A stretch of 64,000 bases of DNA, from assembly GCF_036226365.1 (NCBI RefSeq), contig NZ_CP108462.1, positions 8,538,001-8,602,000 of the forward strand. Reading direction: 5' to 3'. The position numbers and the translations under genes are program-made. The notes under the pieces are model-generated. The model was given only the letters and a program-made list of their open reading frames with translations. It made no database searches and had not been told where the DNA came from. This document shows positions 54,922-62,622 of the stretch, piece after piece (position 1 is the stretch's first letter; every line of letters begins with the position of its first letter). The stretch is from Streptomyces sp. NBC_01262. Its GTDB lineage: Bacteria; Actinomycetota; Actinomycetes; Streptomycetales; Streptomycetaceae.

Positions 54922-56130
54922 ATGACCGCCACGCCTTACTCCGGCCGGACCGCCTCACCGCGTACGGCACGTGCGATCAACGACCGGCTGGCGCTGGAAC
55001 TCCTGCAGAGCGAGGGCCCGCTGACAGCCACTCAGCTCAAGGAGCTGACCGGTCTGTCCCGGCCCAGCGTCGCCGACCTGGTCGAGCGCCTCGGCGCCGC
55101 CGGGCTGATCCATGTCATCGGCGAGTCCGGCGCGGAGCGCCGCGGCCCCAACGCGCGCGTGTACGGGATCGTCGCCGACCGGGCCCACCTCGCGGCGGTC
55201 GACGTGCGCACCCACAGCGTCGCCATCGAGGTCGCCGACCTGCTGGGCCGCACCATCGGCCGGGCCGCGCTGCCGGTCGACCCGCTGGGGGACCCCCGGC
55301 GCACGGTCAAGCGCTCGGTCGCCCTGCTGGAGCGCACCGCCCGGGAGGCCGGGGCCACCGCCCTGCACACCGTCGCCGTGGGCGCGCCCGGCCTCGTCGA
55401 CCCCGCGACGGGCGAGCTGCGCGCGACGGGCCAGCTGCCCATGTGGCACTCCGCGCTGGTCGCCGAGCTGCGGCAGCGGATCGGCATACCGGTGCTGCTG
55501 GACAACGAGGTCAATCTCGCCGCCGTCGCCGAACAGCGGCTCGGCGCCGTCCGCGACCGGGACACCTTCGTGCTGTTCTGGCTGGGACACGGGGTCGGCG
55601 CGGCCGTCGTCCTCGACGGCGTCCTGCGCAGGGGCGCCTCCGGCGGCGCCGGGGAGATCGGCTTCCTGCCGGTCCCCGGCACCTTCCAGCTGCCCACCGC
55701 CTCCCTGTGCGAGGGCGGCTTCCACTCACTGGCCGGCAGCGCGGCGGTGTGCGCCCTGGCCCGCGCGCACCACCTGCCGGTCATGGGCGAGGACGACGAT
55801 GCCGCCGCCGCGGAAGCCGTGGTGGCCCGCGCCCGCACGGGCGGCAAGCACGGCGAGCTATTCCTCGACGCCCTGGCCGCCCGCATCGCCATAGGCGCGG
55901 CCGCGGTCTGCGCCGTCCTCGATCCCGGCTGCGTCGTCCTGGCCGGCGAGATCGGCCGGGCCGGCGGCGAGGCGCTCGCCACCCGCGTCGCGGAAGGCCT
56001 GGCCCGGATGACGCCGCTGCCCACCGAGGTCCGCGCCGGGGCCGTCGAGGGCAGCGCGGTGCTGCGCGGGGCGGTCCTGACCGCGATGGACGCCGCGCAG
56101 AACCGGCTGTTCGCTCCGGAAACCCCGTGA
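54922..56130 (+). CDS. ROK-family transcriptional regulator
   Basis: The 402-residue protein has an N-terminal winged helix (about 15-75, RTARAINDRLALELLQSEGP, LTATQLKELTGLSRPSVADL) and a ROK/glucokinase-like domain with VAVGAPGLVDPATGELRATG, VLLDNEVNLAAVAEQRLGAV and FWLGHGVGAAVVLDGVLRRG. The ROK zinc motif CxCGxxGC is missing; the spot reads LPTASLCEGGFHSL, so metal binding and kinase activity are unlikely. It is a NagC/XylR-type repressor, probably of the divergent MFS gene. The ATG follows GGAAGGATCC. Confidence 0.92.
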   Translation: MTATPYSGRTASPRTARAINDRLALELLQSEGPLTATQLKELTGLSRPSVADLVERLGAAGLIHVIGESGAERRGPNARVYGIVADRAHLAAVDVRTHSVAIEVADLLGRTIGRAALPVDPLGDPRRTVKRSVALLERTAREAGATALHTVAVGAPGLVDPATGELRATGQLPMWHSALVAELRQRIGIPVLLDNEVNLAAVAEQRLGAVRDRDTFVLFWLGHGVGAAVVLDGVLRRGASGGAGEIGFLPVPGTFQLPTASLCEGGFHSLAGSAAVCALARAHHLPVMGEDDDAAAAEAVVARARTGGKHGELFLDALAARIAIGAAAVCAVLDPGCVVLAGEIGRAGGEALATRVAEGLARMTPLPTEVRAGAVEGSAVLRGAVLTAMDAAQNRLFAPETP

Positions 56131-56212
56131 CCCTGTGAGTCAGGCCACAGGGAGCCCGATGCATACGCATCGATCGTCCGTGGCAGACTGGTGTCCGTAC
56201 CAGTGACGTTCA

Positions 56213-56339
56213 GCGCACTCCGGGGTCGGTGTAAGTCCGAACCGGCGGTTACAGTCCGCGACCCGTCCGCAGCCAGCGGCCGGTTGACCAGGTGAAATTC
56301 CTGGACCGACGGTTAAAGTCCGGATGGGAGGCAGTGCGC
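56213..56339 (+). ncRNA. FMN riboswitch (RFN element)
   Basis: The sequence has the full RFN consensus: GGGGTCGGTGTAAGTCCGAA, ACCGGCGGTTACAGTCCGCG, ACCCG, GGTTGACCAGGTGAAATTCC, TGGACCGACGGTTAAAGTCC and GGATGGGAG. The closing stem P1 pairs GCGCACT (56213-56219) with AGTGCGC (56333-56339). It senses FMN and lowers expression of the rib genes that follow. The aptamer lies 156 bases before ribD. Confidence 0.97.
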
Positions 56340-56340
56340 G

Positions 56341-56396
56341 GCGGCCAGAGCACCGGTACGCCGCCGTCGGTGGCCGCTGTACGCACCCCGCGTACA
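56341..56396 (+). promoter_or_regulatory. Hairpins after the FMN aptamer (candidate expression platform)
   Basis: GCGGCCA (56341-56347) can pair with TGGCCGC (56371-56377), and TGTACGC (56378-56384) with GCGTACA (56390-56396) around ACCCC. There is no T-run, so control by ordinary intrinsic termination is not evident. The exact switching partner strand is not resolved. Confidence 0.4.
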
Positions 56397-56494
56397 TCAG
56401 GCTCCGTCCGACCCCGGCGTTCCTCCGTGCCCAGCGTCCGCTCATGTCCCGTAACACGCCCCGGAGTCCGTGCCCGAAGAGGCAGGAGAACCCG

Positions 56495-57613
56495 GTGGCC
56501 ACCGCCACGCAAGCCGGCGAAGCCCGCAGAGCCCGTGAAGACGCGAGTATGCGCCGGGCGATCGCGCTCGCGGCCCGCGGACTCGGCTCCACCAGCCCGA
56601 ACCCCGTCGTCGGCTGTGTCATTCTCGACGCCGCCGGACAGATCGCAGGCGAAGGCTGGCACCAGCGGGCCGGCGACCCGCACGCCGAGATCAACGCCCT
56701 GCGCGCGGCGGGCGGGTCCGCCCGGGGCGGCACCGCTCTGGTCACCCTCGAACCCTGCAACCACACCGGTCGCACAGGCCCCTGCGCGCAGGCGCTCATC
56801 GAGGCCGGAATCGCCCGCGTCGTGTACGCCGTCGCCGACCCCACCCCCGACGCCAACGGCGGCGGGGCCACGCTGGCCGCCGCCGGCGTCGCCACCGACT
56901 CCGGCCTGCTCGCCGACGAGGCCGCCCGCGGCAACGAGGCCTGGCTGACCTCCGTACGGCTGCTGCGCCCCTTCGTGCTCTGGAAGTACGCGAGCACCCT
57001 GGACGGCCGCATCGCCGCCGCCGACGGCAGCAGCCGCTGGATCAGCTCCCCGCAGTCCCGCGCCGACGTCCACCGGCTGCGCGCGCAGGCGGACGCGGTC
57101 GTCGTCGGCTCCGGCACCCTGCAGGCCGACGACCCGCAACTGGCCGCACGCGACGTCGAGGGCGAGGTCACCCAGCCGCTGCGGGTGGTCCTCGACACCA
57201 ACGCCAGGACCATGCCGCGCGCCCGGGTCCTCGACGGCACCGCCCCCACCCTCATCGCCGTCGCGCAGGACGCGAGCACCCTGCACCTGCCGGGCGTCGA
57301 CATCGCCAGACTGCCCCGCGCGCAGGGCGGAATCGCCGTTCACGCCCTGCTCACCGAGCTGTACGGCCGCGGCGTCCGATCCGTCCTCCTCGAAGGCGGC
57401 CCGACCCTGGCCGGTGCCTTCGTCGAGGTGGGCGCGGTCGACAAGGTCGTCGGCTATCTCGCCCCCGCACTGCTCGGCGCCGGTCCCACGGCCCTGGGCG
57501 ACGCCGGAATCACGAGCATCGGCCAGGCGTTGCGGCTCGATGTCGCCGACGTCACCCGCATCGGCCCCGACGTGCGCATCACCGCCTACCCAAGCCGTCC
57601 CGAGGAGAACTGA
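56495..57613 (+). CDS. ribD: Bifunctional pyrimidine deaminase / reductase
   Basis: The 372-residue enzyme does two steps of riboflavin synthesis. The N-terminal deaminase has His63 in HAE and Cys88/Cys97 in PCNHTGRTGPC, the zinc site. The reductase from about 150 has FVLWKYASTLDGRIAAADGS, SRWISSPQSRADVHRLRAQA and LLEGGPTLAGAFVE. The start is GTG (VATATQAGEARRAREDASMR) with AGGAGAACCC upstream; the open frame extends into the riboswitch and cannot be the true start. RibE starts one base after its stop codon. Regulated by the FMN riboswitch. Confidence 0.94.
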   Translation: MATATQAGEARRAREDASMRRAIALAARGLGSTSPNPVVGCVILDAAGQIAGEGWHQRAGDPHAEINALRAAGGSARGGTALVTLEPCNHTGRTGPCAQALIEAGIARVVYAVADPTPDANGGGATLAAAGVATDSGLLADEAARGNEAWLTSVRLLRPFVLWKYASTLDGRIAAADGSSRWISSPQSRADVHRLRAQADAVVVGSGTLQADDPQLAARDVEGEVTQPLRVVLDTNARTMPRARVLDGTAPTLIAVAQDASTLHLPGVDIARLPRAQGGIAVHALLTELYGRGVRSVLLEGGPTLAGAFVEVGAVDKVVGYLAPALLGAGPTALGDAGITSIGQALRLDVADVTRIGPDVRITAYPSRPEEN

Positions 57614-57614
57614 A

Positions 57615-58262
57615 GTGTTCACCGGAATCGTCGAAGAGCTGGGCGACGTCGTCGCCATCGAGGAGCTGGGCGACGCGTCGCGCTTCCGCCTGCGCGGCCC
57701 GCTCGTCACGGAAGGTGCCGGGCACGGCGACTCCATCGCCGTCAACGGCGTCTGCCTGACCGTCGTCGACTTCGGCGACGGCGAGTTCACCGCAGATGTC
57801 ATGGCCGAGACGCTGAACCGCTCCAGCCTCGGCGCCCTGGCCGTCGGCTCGAAGGTCAACCTGGAGCGCCCCATGGCACTGGGCGGCCGCCTCGGCGGAC
57901 ACCTCGTCCAGGGCCATGTCGACGGCACGGGCACGGTCATCGAGCGCAAGCCGTCCGAGAACTGGGAGCTGGTGAGGATCAGCCTCCCCTCCGACCTCAC
58001 CCGCTACGTCGTCGAGAAGGGCTCGATCACGGTCGACGGCATCAGCCTCACCGTCGTCGACGCCGGCCCCGACTTCTTCACCGTCAGCCTCATCCCTACC
58101 ACTCTCGCCCTCACCACGCTGGGCTTCAAGCAGCCCGGCGACCCGGTGAACCTCGAAGTGGACGTGATCGCCAAGTACGTCGAGCGGATGCTCGGCGCCC
58201 GCGTCGAGAACGCGACCGCGACCGCAACCGGGACCGCGACCGGGACGGAGGCCGCCAAGTGA
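57615..58262 (+). CDS. ribE: Riboflavin synthase alpha subunit
   Basis: The 215-residue enzyme joins two lumazines to riboflavin. Both half-domains are seen, VFTGIVEELGDVV with SIAVNGVCLTVVDFG and LGGHLVQGHVDGTG, and then ITVDGISLTVVDAG and TLGFKQPGDPVNLEVDVIAK. The GTG start and a GAGGAGAACTGA site place it one base after the ribD stop codon. The last 15 residues (NATATATGTATGTEAAK) are coded by a short near-repeat, GACCGC/AACCGG units, and are probably a disordered tail. Its stop overlaps the next start (GTGA). Confidence 0.95.
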   Translation: MFTGIVEELGDVVAIEELGDASRFRLRGPLVTEGAGHGDSIAVNGVCLTVVDFGDGEFTADVMAETLNRSSLGALAVGSKVNLERPMALGGRLGGHLVQGHVDGTGTVIERKPSENWELVRISLPSDLTRYVVEKGSITVDGISLTVVDAGPDFFTVSLIPTTLALTTLGFKQPGDPVNLEVDVIAKYVERMLGARVENATATATGTATGTEAAK

Positions 58263-58909
58263 GCGCCCTGAGCTCGCTCAACTCCGAGGCCTTCACGGCC
58301 TTCGGGCAGCACGTCATATGGTCCGACATGGCGGGCAACCTGCTCGGCCTGGCCGGCCTCGCCCTCGGCTGGCGCCGCTCGGTGTGGGCCTGGCCGGTGC
58401 AGCTGCTGTCCGGCGTGGTGCTGGTGGCGGCCTACTGGTCGGCGGACCTGACCGGCGGCGTGGGCAAACAGCTCCTGGTGATCGGCGTCGCGGTGTGGGG
58501 CTGGTTCCAGTGGCAGCGCGGCATCCGCGGCTCCGGCTCCGGCCGGATCGAGATCCGCTTCGCCACCTGGCGCGAGCGCGGCGCCCTGGTGGCCGGCACG
58601 GCCGCCGGCACCCTCGCGGTGGTCGGCCTGTTCACGCTCCACCCGTCGCTGTCCTGGAACCCCTGGCCCGACGCGTACATCTTCGTCGGCACGGTCGCCG
58701 CGATGGTCGCCATGGCCCGCGGCTGGGTCGAGTTCTGGTTCGCCTGGCTCGCGGTCGACGTCGTCGGCGTCCCGCTCGCCTTCACCAGCGGACTGCCCTT
58801 CTCCGGCCTCGTCTACGTCATCTACTTCGTCCTGGTGATCGCCGGCATGTACGCCTGGTGGCAGCAGACCCGGGCTCCCCGGCCCGCACTGGAAGGAGCC
58901 CCCGCATGA
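58259..58909 (+). CDS. ribM: Riboflavin transporter RibM (PnuC-type)
   Basis: The 216-residue membrane protein has about six hydrophobic segments and PnuC-type motifs, WWQQTRAP at the end, LLVIGVAVWGWFQWQRG with the conserved WxxW, and DAYIFVGTVAAMVAMARGWV with WFAWLAVDVVGVPLAF. In Streptomyces davawensis and corynebacteria the PnuC-type protein of the FMN-riboswitch operon (RibM/PnuX) takes up riboflavin, so the same is expected here rather than nicotinamide riboside uptake. GTGA overlap with ribE; ribBA overlaps its end by ATGA. Confidence 0.85.
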   Translation: MSALSSLNSEAFTAFGQHVIWSDMAGNLLGLAGLALGWRRSVWAWPVQLLSGVVLVAAYWSADLTGGVGKQLLVIGVAVWGWFQWQRGIRGSGSGRIEIRFATWRERGALVAGTAAGTLAVVGLFTLHPSLSWNPWPDAYIFVGTVAAMVAMARGWVEFWFAWLAVDVVGVPLAFTSGLPFSGLVYVIYFVLVIAGMYAWWQQTRAPRPALEGAPA

Positions 58910-60213
58910 CCGCCGCACGCCTGAACACCGCACTGCACCACCTCTACGAGGCCGGGGACGAGCAGATCGTCCTCGACCCGGTGGAACGCGCCGTCGCCGA
59001 CATCGCCGCCGGCCGCCCGGTCGTGGTCGTCGACGACGAGAACCGCGAGAACGAGGGCGACCTCATCATCGCCGCCGAGCTGGCCACCCCCGAGATCGTC
59101 GCCTTCATGATGACCGAATGCCGCGGCCTGATCTGCGTGCCCATGGAGGAGCCCGACCTCGACCGGCTCGACCTGCCGCAGATGGTCGCGGCGAACACCG
59201 AGTCGATGAGCACCGCCTTCACCGTCTCGGTCGACGCGGGCCCCGAGCACGGCACCAGCACCGGCATCTCCGCCGCCGACCGGGCCGTCACCATCCGCCT
59301 GCTCGCCTCCGGCGAGTCGCAGGCCGGCGACTTCGTCCGCCCCGGCCACGTCTTCCCGCTGCGGGCCCGCCCCGGCGGCGTACTGACCCGCAACGGCCAC
59401 ACCGAGGCCGGCGTCGACCTCGCCCGGCTCGCCGGGCTGCGCCCGGCCGCCGCGATCGTGGAGATCGCCAACGAGGACGGCACCATGGCCCGGCTCCCCG
59501 AGCTGGTGCTCTTCGCGCGCAAGCACGGCCTGGCCATCATCTCCATCGAGGACCTGATCGCCTACCGGCGCTCCGCCGAACCCACCGTGCGCCGCGAGGC
59601 CGAGACCCGGCTGCCCACCGAGTACGGCGACTTCCGGGCCTACGGCTACCGCAGCACGGTCGACGGCGTGGAGCACATCGCCTTGGTGGCCGGCGACATC
59701 GGCGACGGCGAGGACGTCCTCGTACGCGTCCACTCCGAGTGCCTGACCGGCGACATCTTCCACTCGCTGCGCTGCGACTGCGGACCGCAGCTCCAGGCCT
59801 CGCTCGAAAAGGTGGCCGAGCAGGGCCGCGGCGTCGTCATCTACCTGCGCGGCCACGAGGGCCGCGGCATCGGCCTGATGTCCAAGCTGCGCGCGTACGA
59901 GCTCCAGGAGCGCGGCCGCGACACCCTCGACGCCAACCTGGAGCTCGGCCTGCCCGCCGACGCCCGCGACTACGCGGCGGGCGCGCAGATCCTCACCGAC
60001 CTCGGGGTGCGCTCGCTGCGCCTGATGACCAACAACCCCGACAAGGTAGCCGCCCTCACCCGGCACGGCCTCAAGGTCAACGGCCGCGAGGCGATGCCCG
60101 TCCAGGCGGGCGAGCACAACCTGCGCTACCTGCGCACGAAGCGGGACAGGATGGGCCACGACCTGCCGTGGCTCGAAGCGGGGCGCACCACCGGCGCCTG
60201 CGGCAACCAGTAG
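58906..60213 (+). CDS. ribBA: Bifunctional DHBP synthase / GTP cyclohydrolase II
   Basis: The 435-residue enzyme makes both precursors of lumazine. The N-terminal RibB part has VVVVDDENRENEGDLIIAAE and STAFTVSVDAGPEHGTSTGI. The C-terminal RibA part has the zinc cysteines Cys279, Cys290 and Cys292 in HSECLTGDIFHSLRCDCG, then YLRGHEGRGIGLMSKLRAYE and RLMTNNPDKVAALTRHGL. The ATG at 58906 overlaps the ribM stop and follows GGAAGGAGCC. The two domains join near residue 215. Confidence 0.95.
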   Translation: MTAARLNTALHHLYEAGDEQIVLDPVERAVADIAAGRPVVVVDDENRENEGDLIIAAELATPEIVAFMMTECRGLICVPMEEPDLDRLDLPQMVAANTESMSTAFTVSVDAGPEHGTSTGISAADRAVTIRLLASGESQAGDFVRPGHVFPLRARPGGVLTRNGHTEAGVDLARLAGLRPAAAIVEIANEDGTMARLPELVLFARKHGLAIISIEDLIAYRRSAEPTVRREAETRLPTEYGDFRAYGYRSTVDGVEHIALVAGDIGDGEDVLVRVHSECLTGDIFHSLRCDCGPQLQASLEKVAEQGRGVVIYLRGHEGRGIGLMSKLRAYELQERGRDTLDANLELGLPADARDYAAGAQILTDLGVRSLRLMTNNPDKVAALTRHGLKVNGREAMPVQAGEHNLRYLRTKRDRMGHDLPWLEAGRTTGACGNQ

Positions 60214-60254
60214 AACCAGTAATCCGACAATCATCGATCCAAGGAGAGACGTAC

Positions 60255-60743
60255 GTGAGCGGTAAGGGCGCCCCCGAGCTGACCGTGAAGAACTGCGGCG
60301 ACCTGCGCGTGGCGGTGATCGCGGCACAGTGGCACGACCAGGTGATGGACGGACTGGTCGACGGCGCGCTGCGCGCGCTGCGCGAGCTCGGCATCGACGA
60401 GCCGACCCTCCTGCGCGTGCCCGGCAGCTTCGAACTGCCGGTCGTCGCCAAGGTGCTGGCCGGCCGCGGCTACGACGCGATCGTCGCCCTCGGCGTGGTC
60501 ATCCGCGGCGGCACCCCGCACTTCGAGTACGTCTGCCAGGGCGTCACCGAGGGCCTCACCCGGGTCTCCGTGGACACCGGCGTGCCGATCGGCTTCGGCG
60601 TACTCACCTGCGACACCGAGGAACAGGCCCTGGACCGCGCGGGCCTGCCCGGCTCCAACGAGGACAAGGGACACGAGGCCGTGACCGCCGCCGTCGCCAC
60701 CGCGACGATCCTGCGCTCGGTGTCCGAACCCTGGCGGGGCTGA
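60255..60743 (+). CDS. ribH: Lumazine synthase
   Basis: The 162-residue protein condenses the pyrimidine and the butanone phosphate to lumazine and forms icosahedral shells. VAVIAAQWHDQVMDGLVDGA, VPGSFELPVVAKVL, ALGVVIRGGTPHFEYVCQGV, IGFGVLTCDTEEQALDRAG and NKGHE-type EDKGHEAV are present. The start is GTG after AAGGAGAGACGTAC. It ends the rib operon, with 77 bases to hisE. Confidence 0.95.
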   Translation: MSGKGAPELTVKNCGDLRVAVIAAQWHDQVMDGLVDGALRALRELGIDEPTLLRVPGSFELPVVAKVLAGRGYDAIVALGVVIRGGTPHFEYVCQGVTEGLTRVSVDTGVPIGFGVLTCDTEEQALDRAGLPGSNEDKGHEAVTAAVATATILRSVSEPWRG

Positions 60744-60820
60744 ACGCACCAGTGCGCCGGTGTCCAGCTTCTGAGCCACCTCGTTCAGAAGCCGGGCACA
60801 CCCCGTAGGGTGTACGCATC

Positions 60821-61093
60821 ATGGCGAAGAAGACATTCGAGGAGCTCTTCGAGGAGCTCCGGCACAAGGCCGCCACCGGCGACCCCAGCACCTCCCGCAC
60901 CGCGGAACTGGTCGGCAAGGGCGTGCACACGATCGGCAAGAAGGTGGTCGAGGAGGCCGCCGAGGTGTGGATGGCCGCCGAGTACGAGGGCGCCGACCGC
61001 ACCGCCGAGGAGATCTCCCAGCTGCTGTACCACCTTCAGGTGATGATGGTCGCCCGGGGAATCTCGCTGGACGACGTATACGCCCATCTGTGA
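60821..61093 (+). CDS. hisE: Phosphoribosyl-ATP pyrophosphatase
   Basis: The 90-residue enzyme does the second step of histidine synthesis. MAKKTFEELFEELRHKAATG, KKVVEEAAEVWMAAEYEG and EEISQLLYHLQVMMVARGIS are typical of HisE, with the EEAAEV Mg-binding glutamates. TAGGGT at 60806-60811 is only a few bases before the ATG, so the transcript may be nearly leaderless; this is an inference. It is 71 bases before hisG, the enzyme of the first step. Confidence 0.95.
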   Translation: MAKKTFEELFEELRHKAATGDPSTSRTAELVGKGVHTIGKKVVEEAAEVWMAAEYEGADRTAEEISQLLYHLQVMMVARGISLDDVYAHL

Positions 61094-61164
61094 GCCTTTG
61101 CCCCAGCAGTCACTGACACCCCGCACCAGCACCCGCACCAGCCGAACAGAAGGAACACGCTCCC

Positions 61165-62013
61165 ATGCTGCGCATCGCCGTTCCCAACAAGGGCCAACTC
61201 TCGGGACCCGCGGCGGACATGCTCCATGAGGCCGGCTACCGGCAGCGCAAGGACAGCAAGGAGCTGGTCCTGGTCGACCCCGAGAACGAGGTGGAGTTCT
61301 TCTACCTCCGTCCCCGGGACATCGCGATCTACGTCGGCTCCGGACGGCTCGACATCGGCATCACCGGCCGCGACCTGCTGCTCGACTCGGCGTCCAACGC
61401 CGAGGAGATCGTGCAGCTCGGCTTCGCCCGCTCCACCTTCCGCTACGCCACCGTGCCCGGCTCGGTCACGAAGGTCAGCGAGTTCGGCGGGCTGACGATC
61501 GCCACCTCCTACCCCGAGGTCGTCCGGCGGCACCTCGCCGAGAACTCCGTCGAGGCCTCCGTCGTCCGCCTGGACGGCGCCGTGGAGACCGCGATCCAGC
61601 TCGGCGTCGCCCAGGTCATCGCGGATGTCGTCGAGACCGGCACCTCGCTGCGCAACGCGGGTCTTGAGGTCATCGGCGAGCCGATCATGGAGTCCGAGGC
61701 CCTGGTCATCCGCCGGGCCGGCGCGGACCCCGAGGACCCCAAGGTGCAGCAGTTCCTGCGCCGCCTGCACGGCGTCCTGGTCGCCCGCCGCTACGTGATG
61801 ATGGACTACGACATCCGCGCCGAGCACGTCGAGCGGGCCGTCGCCCTCACCCCCGGCCTGGAGTCGCCGACCGTGTCCCCGCTGCATCGCGAGGGCTGGG
61901 TCGCGGTCCGGGCCATGGTGCCCAGCCGCGAGGCCCAGCGGATCATGGACGAGCTCTACGACCTCGGCGCCCGCGGGATCCTCACCACCGGCATCCACGC
62001 GTGCCGGCTGTGA
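61165..62013 (+). CDS. hisG: ATP phosphoribosyltransferase (long form)
   Basis: The 282-residue enzyme commits PRPP and ATP to histidine synthesis. MLRIAVPNKGQLSGPAADML, GRLDIGITGRDLLLDS, TVPGSVTKVSEFGG and ADVVETGTSLRNAGLEV are family blocks of the PRPP/ATP site. The length and the C-terminal LESPTVSPLHREGWVAVRAM segment show the regulatory ACT-like domain of the long, histidine-inhibited form, so no HisZ is needed. It is followed with a GTGA overlap by a small membrane protein. Confidence 0.96.
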   Translation: MLRIAVPNKGQLSGPAADMLHEAGYRQRKDSKELVLVDPENEVEFFYLRPRDIAIYVGSGRLDIGITGRDLLLDSASNAEEIVQLGFARSTFRYATVPGSVTKVSEFGGLTIATSYPEVVRRHLAENSVEASVVRLDGAVETAIQLGVAQVIADVVETGTSLRNAGLEVIGEPIMESEALVIRRAGADPEDPKVQQFLRRLHGVLVARRYVMMDYDIRAEHVERAVALTPGLESPTVSPLHREGWVAVRAMVPSREAQRIMDELYDLGARGILTTGIHACRL

Positions 62014-62450
62014 CCTTCCGCCCGACCCGCACCCGTGCGGTGCTGCTGACGGCGGGCGGCGTGGCGTTCGGCATGTTCACGCTGATCGCCGTCCTGCTGC
62101 CCGCCGACGGCGCCCGCCCGTGGGGCACCGGGGACCGGCTGGCCTTCGCCGGCACCGGGGCGCTGATCCTCGCCGTACTGGCCTGGCTCAGCCGCCCCAA
62201 GGTCGTGGTGGACGCCGAGGGCATCACCGTCGTCAATCTGGTCACCCGGCGCCGCCTGGCCTGGGCCGAGATCGTCCGGGTGAATCTGCGCGCCGGCGAC
62301 GCCTGGGTGCACCTCGACCTCGCCGACGGCACCAGCCTCGGCGTCATGGGCATCCAGCCTGGTGTCGGGCGCGAGCAGGCGCTGCGCGACGCGCGGGCGC
62401 TGCGCGCGCTGGCCGAGGAGCACGGCACGGGGCAGCCGGGGCTCCGTTAG
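62010..62450 (+). CDS. PH-domain membrane protein, function unknown
   Basis: The 146-residue product begins with the GTG overlapping the hisG stop (VTFRPTRTRAVLLTAGGVAF). Two hydrophobic segments at about 10-32 and 48-65 are followed by a bacterial PH-like domain with VVVDAEGITVVNLVTRRRLA, WAEIVRVNLRAGDAWVHLDL and GTSLGVMGIQPGVG. The helix REQALRDARALRALAEEHG closes it. Such proteins lie next to hisG in many Streptomyces; function is unknown. Confidence 0.85.
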   Translation: MTFRPTRTRAVLLTAGGVAFGMFTLIAVLLPADGARPWGTGDRLAFAGTGALILAVLAWLSRPKVVVDAEGITVVNLVTRRRLAWAEIVRVNLRAGDAWVHLDLADGTSLGVMGIQPGVGREQALRDARALRALAEEHGTGQPGLR

Positions 62451-62622
62451 GGGTGCCAGGCCTGCCACTGGTGCCCGGTTCTTGATTACTCTGGAACCCC
62501 GCACAGGACGCCGCACCGCCTCGTGCCCGTGTACGACCCAAGGAGTGACAACCAAGTTCGATGGACGGACCGTCCGGTAGTACCTGCGCCACCGCGTTCT
62601 TCCGACATCCCGGAGCGGTGGC

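Noticed and set aside
62563..62575. GGACGG-A-CCGTCC palindrome before the CNNM gene
   Set aside because: Too short and GC-biased to separate from chance in this genome.
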